From contig JAJDEC010000255.1 of the NCBI GenBank assembly GCA_029259995.1, forward strand, positions 1-31,360: a DNA stretch of 31,360 nucleotides, in the 5' to 3' direction. Below are positions 14,161-23,235 of this stretch, piece after piece (the stretch's first letter is position 1; every line of letters begins with the position of its first letter). This stretch comes from Phycisphaerae bacterium. Its GTDB lineage: Bacteria; Planctomycetota; Phycisphaerae; UBA1845; UTPLA1. The notes under the pieces were generated by a model. It made no database searches. It was not told the origin of the DNA and saw nothing but the letters and a program-made list of their open reading frames with translations. A program made the position numbers and the translations under genes.

Positions 14161-15249
14161 ATGATTCGCGATCGGATGATTCCGCGCGAATCGCTGCGCT
14201 CGACGTTGCCCATCGTCGTGTCCGAATTCGATCCCGAGGCGGACGCCCCTTCCTGGTCCGACTACGTTGCGGCACATCCCGACGGTACGCTCTTTCACGA
14301 ACTACCCTGGAAGCGGGCCGTCGCGAGAACCTTCGGTCATCGCCCAAGGTATCTGATCGCACGACGAGTCGATCGAATCGTGGGTGTGCTTCCCATGTTC
14401 GACATTCGAAGTGTCGTCGCATCCAGATTGCTCGTCAGCATGCCCTACGCCATCTACGGCGGCATTCTCGCCGACGACGCCGAATCGGCCGAAACACTCT
14501 ACAACGCCGCCATCAGTATCGCGTCCGAAATTGATGCGCGAATGATTGATCTGCGTTCTCCCATCGCCGCCCTGCCCGACGAACCGACGATCGAGTCGCA
14601 CGCGACATTTCGCCGCGAATTACCGGCTTCAATAGAGGATGTTCCGCAGGTCCTGCGCCGAAAGGCCCGTGCCGCAGCCCGACAGGCCGAGAAGAAACAT
14701 GTTTTGACGACCAGATTCGATTCCGGCGCGTTGGACGTTTTCTGGCAGCTTTATTCGAGATCCATGCGCCGGCTTGCGTCGCCCAATTACCCGTTTCGTT
14801 TTTTTGAAGAACTCCGAGACGCTTTGGGCGATCGATTGCTGGTCCAGATGGTGCATTGCGACGGGAAGCCGGTCGCTGGCCTTGCAACGTTTCTCCATCG
14901 TGACACGCTGATGCCCTACTTCCTCGGACTCGACGAACGCGCAGAAATCTACGGGCTCAGCCACTTCATCTATCTCAAATGCATGGAATGGGGCGTCGAA
15001 AACAACTTTCGAAGATTCGATTTCGGCCGATCCCGTCGCGACAATAAAGGTGCCTTCGACTTCAAAAGGCACTGTGGATTCGAGCCGACAATTCTTCAGT
15101 ATCAGCGCTACACGGCCCCGGGCAAAATACCGCCCGATCTGTCTCCCGGCTCCGCCAAGTGGGCCGTGGCAAGGCGCGTGTGGCGGGGATTACCGTTGGC
15201 TATTACACGTCCCCTGGGCGGCTGGCTGGCGAAATCCATTCCCGGCTGA
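14161..15249 (+). CDS. FemAB-like acyl/aminoacyl transferase, XrtA/PEP-CTERM-associated
   Basis: 362 residues made of two GNAT-like halves, as in the FemAB family whose founding members add amino acids to peptidoglycan cross-bridges. Exosortase loci carry a distinct member thought to modify the polymer or protein glycan. Recognisable segments are HPDGTLFHELPWKRAVARTF (about residues 39-58), GHRPRYLIAR, PYAIYGGI, the ARQAEKKH helix and the C-terminal NKGAFDFKRHCGFEP (about 302-316), which forms the acceptor or tRNA-binding edge in the family. Cytoplasmic, no signal peptide. The start ATG at 14161 or 14176; 15 bp separate it from the next gene. The acyl donor is unknown. Confidence 0.92.
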   Translation: MIRDRMIPRESLRSTLPIVVSEFDPEADAPSWSDYVAAHPDGTLFHELPWKRAVARTFGHRPRYLIARRVDRIVGVLPMFDIRSVVASRLLVSMPYAIYGGILADDAESAETLYNAAISIASEIDARMIDLRSPIAALPDEPTIESHATFRRELPASIEDVPQVLRRKARAAARQAEKKHVLTTRFDSGALDVFWQLYSRSMRRLASPNYPFRFFEELRDALGDRLLVQMVHCDGKPVAGLATFLHRDTLMPYFLGLDERAEIYGLSHFIYLKCMEWGVENNFRRFDFGRSRRDNKGAFDFKRHCGFEPTILQYQRYTAPGKIPPDLSPGSAKWAVARRVWRGLPLAITRPLGGWLAKSIPG

Positions 15250-15264
15250 CGAAAGGGGAAGGCT

Positions 15265-16566
15265 GTGGCGGAGCAGAAGCGGAAAAAGATCCTGTACCTG
15301 ACGAATCGGGTCCCCTATCCCCCCGACAAGGGCGATCGAATCCGAACGTTTCATCAAATCGATCGACTCGCGCTTCGGCACGACGTCTACTGTGCGACTT
15401 TCACGGAAACACCCGCCGACGCGCATCGCGTGGCCCGGCTGCGCCGCTGGTGCCGCGATGTACTGGCCATTCCCTGGCAGAAATCGGCTGCCATCCTGCG
15501 AGCCGCCAGGTCCTGGTCAAGCGGGGGTACGCTCACACACGGGGCCTATCATCATCCTGTCATGGCCCGCCAGCTCGCGCGATGGTCAGAACGACAGCGA
15601 TTCGATGTCGTCGTGTGCTTCTCATCGATCATGGCGCCCTATGTCGAATTCGTTTCCGCTCGACGAAAGGTACTCGACTTGTGCGACGTCGACAGCGAGA
15701 AATGGAGCGACTACGCGCGAACGGCCCGATTCCCCATGTCGCGCCTCTATGCCTCCGAAGCGCGCCGCCTCGCCGGCTATGAACACAGCGCACTGAATGA
15801 ATTCGACGAAACGATCGTCATCACTCGGCGGGAACGCCTCCTGCTCGATGCATTCGAGCAGAATCCTCGAATTCATGTCGTTCCAAACGGCGTTCAGCGC
15901 GTCGAATCACCGTCGCCGGCGGCGGACTGCGGTCCTGTCATCGGATTCATCGGTACCATGAACTATCGTCCCAATGTTGACGCCGTTCAGTGGTTCTCGA
16001 ACAGCGTCTGGCCGCTTGTTCGAGAGCGTCATCCCGAGGCGCAGTTCAACATCATTGGGCGATCCCCGACTCGGGCGATTCGTCGACTCGGCCGCAGGCA
16101 GGGTATTACAGTGACTGGCGCCGTGCGCGACACGCGCACGCATCTCGATCGCTGTCGAATCGTCGTCGCGCCGCTCCGTGTAGCGCGCGGTCTCCCAAAC
16201 AAGATCATCGAAGCCATGGCGGCGGGACGTCCTGTCGTCAGCACGTCAGCTGCGGCCGACTGCCTTGCCGCCGAACCGGAAACACATTTGCTCGTCGGAG
16301 ACACGGCGGCGACATTCGCCGACGGCGTATCGACGCTGCTGACGAACGACGCACGCTGTCGTTCCCTTGCAGACGCATCACGAGCCTGGGTCGCCCGGCA
16401 TCACTGTTGGGACAGCGCCCTGGACGACTTTGAGCGTATCGTCGCCGGCCCTCGATCCGAATCGAGACAATCCCGCCCGGCACGAGCCATCGTCGACGTG
16501 CGACATGGCGTCATCGGAAGCACCTGGAAACCACCCATCACGACCGCAACGACTTCGCGCGAATAG
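15265..16566 (+). CDS. Sugar transferase of the PEP-CTERM/EpsH1 (stp1) type
   Basis: 433 residues. GT4-fold (GT-B) glycosyltransferase that adds a sugar to the growing repeat unit. It opens KKILYLTNRVPYPPDKGDRI, the hallmark of the exosortase-associated stp1 group, and shows LDLCDVDSEKWSDYAR (about residues 133-148). The donor-binding half starts near VVPNGVQ and includes GFIGTMNYRPNVDAVQWF, VTGAVRDTR, VAPLRVARGLPNKIIEAMAAGRPVVST with the conserved Glu of the nucleotide-sugar site, and a C-terminal helix. It starts with GTG at 15265 after AAGGGGAAGG. It is the fifth gene of the run; the following gap of 257 bp may contain a promoter or a processing site. Confidence 0.93.
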   Translation: MAEQKRKKILYLTNRVPYPPDKGDRIRTFHQIDRLALRHDVYCATFTETPADAHRVARLRRWCRDVLAIPWQKSAAILRAARSWSSGGTLTHGAYHHPVMARQLARWSERQRFDVVVCFSSIMAPYVEFVSARRKVLDLCDVDSEKWSDYARTARFPMSRLYASEARRLAGYEHSALNEFDETIVITRRERLLLDAFEQNPRIHVVPNGVQRVESPSPAADCGPVIGFIGTMNYRPNVDAVQWFSNSVWPLVRERHPEAQFNIIGRSPTRAIRRLGRRQGITVTGAVRDTRTHLDRCRIVVAPLRVARGLPNKIIEAMAAGRPVVSTSAAADCLAAEPETHLLVGDTAATFADGVSTLLTNDARCRSLADASRAWVARHHCWDSALDDFERIVAGPRSESRQSRPARAIVDVRHGVIGSTWKPPITTATTSRE

Positions 16567-16823
16567 TCGTTTCAGCAGCAGCGTCGAGGTCAATTCGACA
16601 CGAAGGCCCGTCGGCTGGACCCGATCGCGCAGAAGCACGCTGCACGTGAGACGCCGTACGTGACGCACGCAACGAACATCCGCGCAATTGCTGCGCGTCG
16701 GTGACTCGTGAATGCGCAGAATCATGCCGTGATTGCTTCAGTCGAATCTACGCTGGATCGATAAGTTTATGAGACGTTCCTTCGCGCGCTGCCTGCGCCG
16801 ACGGATCGTCCGGAGGCGGCGAA

Positions 16824-18320
16824 TTGTCGACATTTACGGCGAATCAGCGATTGAACAGCGAAGTCCTCGTGCGGCCCGCGCCGAATACGACGTTCGGCGA
16901 CGCCGCAATGCCGACGTTGAGTCGACACGGCAGCGGCATGGTTCGCCCTGTGCTCGTGATCGCCAGTCGATTCCCCCCCGTCGCGTCGGTCGGCGCAATT
17001 CGAATTCGTAAGTTTGCAAAGTACCTCAAGGCCTTCGGCTGGAATCCCATCGTCATCACGGGGGCCATGCGGGCCGGCGAGCCCGAAAGCCACGACGCCC
17101 GCCGCGCTGTGGACATGGAAAGTCTGAACGATCTTGGCAACGACATGATCGTGCATCGCTTGAGCGAGTCAATCGATCACTGGCCGACACACATGAGCCA
17201 ACGAATTGGCAGCCGGATCGGGAGCTGCACGCGGTTCATCGGGCTCTCTGCTGATCGCTGGCGAGCCGGATTGAAATGGCGGTTCGAACGACTGCACGAT
17301 CGCTTCGCGTTCCCGGATCGAGGCATCTGGCGCCTGCCGTCGATTGTCCGCCTTGCCAGGAAACTGAACACCATCCACAAGTTTCAGGCGGTATTCTCCA
17401 GCGGAATGCCCTTCAGCGATCATCTGATCGGTCTCGCCGTCAAGCGCACACTCGGAGTGCCGTGGCTGGCCGACTTTCGTGATCCCTGGGTCGAGTATAT
17501 CCACTGGCGTCAATGGACGAGCCGCTGGGGACAGCGGGCAACGCGTCGCGCCGAGCGCGCCGTTGTTCGCAACGCCTCCTGCGTCATCAGCGTCAACGAC
17601 CACATGACGGGGCGTTTCCAGACGCGATATCCGCAGCAGACCGCGGACAAGTTTGTCACGATTCCCAACGGCTTTGACCCGGGCGATTTCTCGCCGTCGA
17701 GCGTCAGCGACTCGTTGGATTCGCCGACGCGCAGGTTCACACTTCTATATGCCGGATCCCTTTACAAGACGCGAAGCCCCGAAGCGCTCATCAATGCATT
17801 CTGTCGATTCCTGGACGCCACGCCGACATCGGCAGGAATTGCCGCCCTCGAATTCCTTGGCCGCCCGGGATCGCACATTGATGCGCTGGTCCGGCGGCGT
17901 CCCGATGCGATTCGATATCGCGGTCTGCTGCCGCACACGGCGACCTGTCGAGCCATGGCCGACGCGTCGGTCAATGTCGTTCTCCTGCCGAATTTGCCGG
18001 GCAGCGAAAATGACACAACGGCCAAGATCTACGAATGCCTCGGCAGCAAGCGTCCGATTCTTGCGGCAGTGCCGTTGAACGGCGCCGCCGCCGGTGTCCT
18101 TCGCGGATTCGACGGCGTCAGCTTATGCGATCCGGATGACACGGGATCGATCCAGGCGGCCATATCGCACTGGTACGCACGCTGGCAATCGAATGAAACT
18201 CGGATATCGCGACCTGACGCGTTGCTCGAGCCGCACACACGTCGCTCGCAGGCTCGGATGCTTGCGTCACGACTGGAAATGATCTGCCCCATCGCCGCAC
18301 GGGAGACTGTCGCTCGATGA
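16824..18320 (+). CDS. Glycosyltransferase, GT4-like
   Basis: 498 residues as drawn. Motifs: VLVIASRFPPVASVGAIRIR with FAKYL (N-terminal acceptor-domain start), WLADFRDPWVEYIHW (a mark of this GT family), VIPNGFDPGDF, LLYAGSLYKTRSPEAL and AKIYECLGSKRPILA of the donor domain. The start is uncertain. TTG at 16824 has GGAGG 7 nt upstream, but the conserved fold begins near residue 40, so ATG at 16908 or 16938 (no Shine-Dalgarno) is possible. It overlaps the deacetylase gene by 4 bp (ATGA), which points to translational coupling. It shares the DFRDPW-type motif with the gene at 20386, so the two are probably paralogues. The sugar and linkage cannot be read from the sequence. Confidence 0.9.
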   Translation: MSTFTANQRLNSEVLVRPAPNTTFGDAAMPTLSRHGSGMVRPVLVIASRFPPVASVGAIRIRKFAKYLKAFGWNPIVITGAMRAGEPESHDARRAVDMESLNDLGNDMIVHRLSESIDHWPTHMSQRIGSRIGSCTRFIGLSADRWRAGLKWRFERLHDRFAFPDRGIWRLPSIVRLARKLNTIHKFQAVFSSGMPFSDHLIGLAVKRTLGVPWLADFRDPWVEYIHWRQWTSRWGQRATRRAERAVVRNASCVISVNDHMTGRFQTRYPQQTADKFVTIPNGFDPGDFSPSSVSDSLDSPTRRFTLLYAGSLYKTRSPEALINAFCRFLDATPTSAGIAALEFLGRPGSHIDALVRRRPDAIRYRGLLPHTATCRAMADASVNVVLLPNLPGSENDTTAKIYECLGSKRPILAAVPLNGAAAGVLRGFDGVSLCDPDDTGSIQAAISHWYARWQSNETRISRPDALLEPHTRRSQARMLASRLEMICPIAARETVAR

Positions 18321-19327
18321 GCCCAATTTTCGCAAACACAAAGTTCGACGCATGGACGGGACGACTCGTTCGTACGCTCCGGCGCAAGCACAACGAGCGA
18401 TGCTTCACGATACTGACCTACCACAGCATCGCACGAGAACCGAGCGTACTCTCAAACGGCCTCGGGCTGCGTCACTCCCCCGCTGCTTTCGAACGCGAAA
18501 TCGACTACCTGGCAGACAATTTCAACGTCATGAAATTGTCCGAGCTGATCGTGAAATTGCGCGCCGGCGAACAACCCCGCCGAGCAGTCGTCATCACGCT
18601 GGATGACGGATACGCGGATTCACTGGGCGTGGCCGCACCGATCTGCTTCCGACGCAGGATTCCGATGACGATCTTTCCGGCGACGAGCGTCGTCGGAAAC
18701 ACGGGATTGATCTGGCAGCACAAGTTGTCGTGGCTTGCGTCGGAAAATCAGTCGGACTTCGTCTGGGATGCACTCGCGGCCGAGGGCTGGGAGATCCCCG
18801 AAGAGAGACACGATATCGAAGGATTCGTGCGCCGTCAGTTCCGCGTGGATATTCCCGAGATTCTTGAAGACGTCATGAAGCGCGTCGGCACCAGTTCCAA
18901 GGCGCTTGCGTCCAGTTTACGACCTTACATCAATCCCGACGACATCGCCGGCGCCGATGCCGAGTTCGTCGAGTTCGGTAATCATACGGACACACATCCC
19001 GTGCTTTCGGCGTTGTCCGATCATCAGCAACTCGTCGAGATCGGCGCTGCAAGTCGAAAACTCGCGGAGTGGACGGGACGCTCGCCCGTCTCACTGGCAT
19101 ACCCGTTTGGTCTGAAACCCCATTACAACGAAAGCTCGCGCAAATTCGCCGAAGCGACGGGCCATCTCGCCACGCTGGACATGCGGCGTCGCATGAATGT
19201 CGGAATCGTCGATCCATTTGAACTGAGTCGCAAACCCGCCGTGTGCCCCTCTCAGACAGACTTCGAGAAACTCGTCGAGGATTGGCCGGCGAACACACTC
19301 GGCGCTCCGCCCGTATTGAATCAATGA
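18317..19327 (+). CDS. Polysaccharide deacetylase (NodB/CE4)
   Basis: 336 residues. CE4 enzymes remove N- or O-acetyl groups from sugars using a divalent metal. Motif 1 is TLDDGY with Asp96-Asp97; motif 2 is HTDTH with His223 and His227. The N-terminus reads LTYHSIA (34-40) and the C-terminal part PVSLAYPFGLKPHY (motif 3-like, YPFG). A segment of about 90 residues separates motifs 1 and 2, longer than in the minimal domain. No signal peptide is obvious, so the enzyme may act on lipid-linked intermediates in the cytoplasm. It overlaps both neighbours by 4 bp (ATGA at 18317 and 19324), so it is clearly part of an operon. Confidence 0.93.
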   Translation: MSPIFANTKFDAWTGRLVRTLRRKHNERCFTILTYHSIAREPSVLSNGLGLRHSPAAFEREIDYLADNFNVMKLSELIVKLRAGEQPRRAVVITLDDGYADSLGVAAPICFRRRIPMTIFPATSVVGNTGLIWQHKLSWLASENQSDFVWDALAAEGWEIPEERHDIEGFVRRQFRVDIPEILEDVMKRVGTSSKALASSLRPYINPDDIAGADAEFVEFGNHTDTHPVLSALSDHQQLVEIGAASRKLAEWTGRSPVSLAYPFGLKPHYNESSRKFAEATGHLATLDMRRRMNVGIVDPFELSRKPAVCPSQTDFEKLVEDWPANTLGAPPVLNQ

Positions 19328-20316
19328 CTGCGTCAACGAATCGTCATCTGATCGTCGCGCCCTATCCAGGTGAATTTGGATGGGAGCTGATGAACTGGCA
19401 GGGCCACGTGCGCCAGCTCGCGCGCGCGGGCGCTTGTGACACGATGACAATCGTGGGCTCACCCGATCGGCGATCGCTCTACGCGGACCTGCTTCGGTCA
19501 ATGTCCAATCGCGTTCGATTCTGCCCTTGCCGACCGGTCGACCTGCCGGGCCATGCGTGTGACGATCATCGTATCGATAACAGCAATGCCAGATTCGACC
19601 CGGATTTCATGGCCACTCGGCTGGAGAAGTTCACGCGCAATGCCTGCCGGCAAGCAGGATTCGAATCAACGGGCGACATCCTGATGCCGCCGATGAATTC
19701 GACGATGATGCCCACGGGGCAGCCGAAACAGACATTCGTTTCGCTCCATCGCGCCGGTCCCATCGACATTGATGTGGCCCTCGTCACGCGAGAACGCGAC
19801 GTCTGTCCGGAGCGCAATCAATCGACCGCCTGGTGGACGACACTGGAGCGTCGGCTTCAATCCTGCGGTCTGGTCGTGGTTCGCGCCCATCCGCCGTTGA
19901 ATTCGGCGATCTCCGTTTTTTCGAGATCGCGAATCGCCATCGGTGCATCGACGGGCGGATTGCATCTCGCGAGTCTGTGCGATTGTCCGCATTACGTCTG
20001 GGGCCCGGGGGCCGAGGCACTGTGGACGCCCATCCGAATCACGAATCGCCAACGATACGAAACCATCTGGAATCCGTTCGGAACGGAATGCCGCTATGAT
20101 GAATGCGGATGGCAGCCGTCGATAGAACATGTGGTGCATTCGACGCTTCTGGCATTGCGTCAGATCGGAATGCCCGCGTTTGCGGCGACGCGTCCCAAGC
20201 GAGCGAATGCACGCTGGTTGATCCGTCGAAAGCTGTCGGCGCTGATCATGGGACCACCCAAACGATCGAAGGTACCGTGGCGGGTCCGTGAATTCGTCCG
20301 ATCGCACCTGATTTGA
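19324..20316 (+). CDS. Glycosyltransferase-like protein with EFGWEL motif, function unassigned
   Basis: 330 residues. It begins LIVAPYPGEFGWELMNWQGH and later has SRIAIGASTGGLHLASLCDC followed by PHYVWGPGAEALW. The second stretch looks like the donor-site turn of GT-B enzymes (as in GT9 or fucosyltransferase-like proteins), where a Gly-Gly after Ser/Thr contacts the nucleotide. FVSLHRAG (about residues 139-146) could be the start of the donor domain. The C-terminus is highly basic (RPKRANARWLIRRK). It starts by a 4-bp overlap with the deacetylase gene. Position in an operon of glycosyltransferases supports a transferase or glycan-binding role, but I cannot place it in a named family with certainty. 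Confidence 0.86.
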   Translation: MTASTNRHLIVAPYPGEFGWELMNWQGHVRQLARAGACDTMTIVGSPDRRSLYADLLRSMSNRVRFCPCRPVDLPGHACDDHRIDNSNARFDPDFMATRLEKFTRNACRQAGFESTGDILMPPMNSTMMPTGQPKQTFVSLHRAGPIDIDVALVTRERDVCPERNQSTAWWTTLERRLQSCGLVVVRAHPPLNSAISVFSRSRIAIGASTGGLHLASLCDCPHYVWGPGAEALWTPIRITNRQRYETIWNPFGTECRYDECGWQPSIEHVVHSTLLALRQIGMPAFAATRPKRANARWLIRRKLSALIMGPPKRSKVPWRVREFVRSHLI

Positions 20317-20385
20317 TTCCTGCCGTCGAACGGCGGCGTGACTCGATCGGCCTGAACACAGCCGCCTGACGATGACAAACGCATC

Positions 20386-21723
20386 ATGCTCCCCCATCGC
20401 CTATTGCTGGTTGCTTACCACTTTCCGCCGATTGCGGGCAGCGGCGTCCAGCGTGCCTTGAAGCTGGCGAACTATCTTCCCGACCACGGAATCGACGTTC
20501 ATGTGCTGACGTCGGGACACACGCATTATCCCCTGATCGACGCATCGCTCGTCGAAGAAATTCCAGCGAATGTGAGCGTGCATCGCATTCGTGGTTTCGA
20601 TCCGGGCGGTCTGGCGAGCCGACTCACGCCGAACCGCGAATCCGGACGATTGCATGACGCCCTGTCCGCCTTGGAAAAACGCCTCTATTGGCGGCTTCAG
20701 TCGGCGGCCGATCGATGGGCCATGCCCGAACCCGAACACTGGTGGATCGGCAGCGCCATCCGGGCCGTCCGTCGCCTGCATGCGCGGTTTGGATTTGATG
20801 CCATCGTGACGACATCGCCGCCACACAGCGGCCAGCGCGTCGGCCTCGAACTGCAGCGCGAGCTCGATATTCCGTGGATCGCCGATCTGCGCGATCCGAT
20901 CGTCGACAATTTTGCTTACGATCCGAAGGACGAAACGACGGACGCCTATTGGAAGTCACTGGAACGCGACATCGTTGAATGCGCCGATCTGATCGTGGTC
21001 ACGTGTCCGGATTACGGTGACGTTCTGTCATCGAAATACGCGATCGAGAATTCGAGAATCGCCTGCATCACCAACGGATACGATGAATCGGATCGTCCGG
21101 CATCGCCCGGATCGCCGTCGCGCGACATGTTTGAACTGTCGCATATCGGCGCGTTCTATCGCGCGCAATCGATCGAACCGCTGCTGGACGCATGTCGCAA
21201 CTTTCGACAACGGCGTCAGGATGCGAAGATGGAATTGCGACTCGTCGGCAGCGTGTCGCGCCAACAGGCATCTTTCCTTCGGGACGCCGACGATGCATTC
21301 GTCCGGCGAATCGGATACAAGTCTCATGCCGACGCACTGATCGACATGGCGCGTTCGGACACCCTGTTCCTGATGACGCCGGCCAACGCGAATGGTCGCC
21401 ATTGCATTCCCGCCAAACTGTTTGAATACCTCGCGTTCGGCAGGCAGATCGTCGCGCTCGTGCATCGTGACTCCAGCGTCGATCAGATCCTCCGCGAAGC
21501 CGGATCCAACCACATCGCCTATCACGACGATCCCGGCGCGCTCGTCCGATGCCTGGAGCGCGCCCACGACAATTGGCGATCCGGCGCGACGGCCGTGAAT
21601 CGACTCCCGCACACATTCGACATGTATCGCCGCGATCGACTGGCGGCAAGGTACGCGGAATTGATCGCATCCCGGATCACGGCGAAAGCGGCAAACCTCG
21701 CGGCCGGAGGCGTTGCGCAATGA
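20386..21723 (+). CDS. Glycosyltransferase, GT4-like
   Basis: 445 residues. Motifs: LLLVAYHFPPIAGSGVQRAL (acceptor-domain start), TTSPPHSGQRVG, WIADLRDPIVDNF (as in the gene at 16824), CITNGYDESD, LSHIGAFYRAQSIEPLLDAC and AKLFEYLAFGRQIVALV with the conserved Glu of the donor site. The length and fold are normal for the family. 69 bp follow the previous gene, and its stop overlaps the next ATG by 4 bp. It probably adds one residue of the repeat unit; substrate unknown. Confidence 0.93.
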   Translation: MLPHRLLLVAYHFPPIAGSGVQRALKLANYLPDHGIDVHVLTSGHTHYPLIDASLVEEIPANVSVHRIRGFDPGGLASRLTPNRESGRLHDALSALEKRLYWRLQSAADRWAMPEPEHWWIGSAIRAVRRLHARFGFDAIVTTSPPHSGQRVGLELQRELDIPWIADLRDPIVDNFAYDPKDETTDAYWKSLERDIVECADLIVVTCPDYGDVLSSKYAIENSRIACITNGYDESDRPASPGSPSRDMFELSHIGAFYRAQSIEPLLDACRNFRQRRQDAKMELRLVGSVSRQQASFLRDADDAFVRRIGYKSHADALIDMARSDTLFLMTPANANGRHCIPAKLFEYLAFGRQIVALVHRDSSVDQILREAGSNHIAYHDDPGALVRCLERAHDNWRSGATAVNRLPHTFDMYRRDRLAARYAELIASRITAKAANLAAGGVAQ

Positions 21724-23147
21724 GGCTCCTTTGGCACATGCCTACGTTGCGCGAAACTTCCTGCGGGCTGTCGATTCGCGCTCTGAACTTCGCGACGCGT
21801 CTGCAGAAGCGCGGGCACGAAATACAGTTCGCCGTCGCGCGGGATAAGACGGACTGTCTCGACCATGAGATCTCCGGTATCCCGATCCGACTGCTGGATG
21901 TCAAGCGGGCGTCACCAATGCATTGGTCCCTCCAGGCGCTGGAACGACAGCGCACCGCGGACGATGCAATTTCGCAACTGAGCGACGCAATCGACGCGTT
22001 TATCTCCTGCCAGCCGGAAGCGATCGTCGCGTTTCGACGACAACGATCTTCGAGATCGTCCGCATCCGTCCTCGGAACTTCAGACTCCGTTGAATCGATC
22101 CCCGTTGTTTTCGTCTGTGGCGGAACGACGCTGCTCCACGAGCGCGCCGATCGCAATCGACTCGACGCCGAAGTAAAGGCGTTTCGACGATGGACATCGA
22201 TGCCGGCCTTCTCACTGGACAGTGTCCTGAAGCGACGAAGCGAGCGTCGCGCATTTCACGCTGCGGACATCTGTATTTTTGACAGCGAGTCAACGAAAGC
22301 GCGAGTCATCGCCGCCTACGGAACAAGGCGGGAACAATGTCATGCCGTGCGGGGCGCCGTAGACACGGGGCATTTCCGGCCGGCGACAAACACGGAACGA
22401 CAGGACGCCCGCGCGCAACTCAGAATCGCAGACGACGAATTCCTGCTCGCGTGGACGGGGCGACTCTCGCCGGAGAAGAATCTCGACACGTTGGTTCATG
22501 CGATGTCACGTTGTGCGAATCGCCGAATCCGATTGATTCTGGCCGGCGATGGTCCGGACCGACGGAAACTGGAAAAAATCGTCGAGTCGTTGGACGCCGA
22601 TGCAGAGGCGAATTCCACTAAAAAGCACATGGCGTATCGCGTGCAGTTTCTGCGCAACGTGCGTGACGTCCGACCGCTGCTGCACGCATCCGACGGGTTC
22701 ATTTTTCCTTCTGTATCGGAGTCCCTGGGACTCAGCCTGATCGAAGCGCTCGCTTGCGGCATTCCGGCGATCGCGTTGGCAGCCGACAACGACCTGATTC
22801 GCAACGCCAGCGCTGAAATCCTGGACCATGGGCGTTGCGGACAGCTCGTTTCGAAGAATGACGCCGACGCATTTGCCAGCGCGATCGATCAACTCGCCAA
22901 TGATGCCGACGTACGCGCAGTTTTTGCGGAATCCGGTCGGCAACGCGCGATGACAACATTCGACTGGGCACAGTCAATCGATCATTTCGAAAGTCTGGTA
23001 ACAGAAACGACTTGCCGATCTATAGAGAAGGCATCCGAGCCCTCAGCGTGCAACAACGCACGTCGAAGCAATGTGGATTGCCTGGCGCCGACGACGCAGG
23101 ACCAGAATCGACGTCGGCGTAAATCGGCGATCGTGGATGACTTGTGA
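21720..23147 (+). CDS. Glycosyltransferase, GT4 family
   Basis: 475 residues. MRLLWHMPTLRETSCGLSIR (1-20) is the Gly-containing acceptor-domain loop. The donor domain has WTGRLSPEKNLDTLVHAM (about 245-262), LAGDGPDRRKLEKI (about 274-287), FLRNVRDVRPLLHASDGFIF and PSVSESLGLSLIEALACGIP, with the E-x7-E pair at Glu334 and Glu342 that marks retaining GT4 enzymes. After about residue 430 the protein ends in a basic, poorly conserved tail (NRRRRKSAIVDDL). It begins by 4-bp overlap with the previous gene. Confidence 0.94.
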   Translation: MRLLWHMPTLRETSCGLSIRALNFATRLQKRGHEIQFAVARDKTDCLDHEISGIPIRLLDVKRASPMHWSLQALERQRTADDAISQLSDAIDAFISCQPEAIVAFRRQRSSRSSASVLGTSDSVESIPVVFVCGGTTLLHERADRNRLDAEVKAFRRWTSMPAFSLDSVLKRRSERRAFHAADICIFDSESTKARVIAAYGTRREQCHAVRGAVDTGHFRPATNTERQDARAQLRIADDEFLLAWTGRLSPEKNLDTLVHAMSRCANRRIRLILAGDGPDRRKLEKIVESLDADAEANSTKKHMAYRVQFLRNVRDVRPLLHASDGFIFPSVSESLGLSLIEALACGIPAIALAADNDLIRNASAEILDHGRCGQLVSKNDADAFASAIDQLANDADVRAVFAESGRQRAMTTFDWAQSIDHFESLVTETTCRSIEKASEPSACNNARRSNVDCLAPTTQDQNRRRRKSAIVDDL

Positions 23148-23235
23148 TTCGAAGCCGGCACGCGATATCGTCGGCTGCGCGATGACGCGGCGTTTCGCTG
23201 CCAATGAATTTCGACACGAAAAGGACTCCGCGAGG

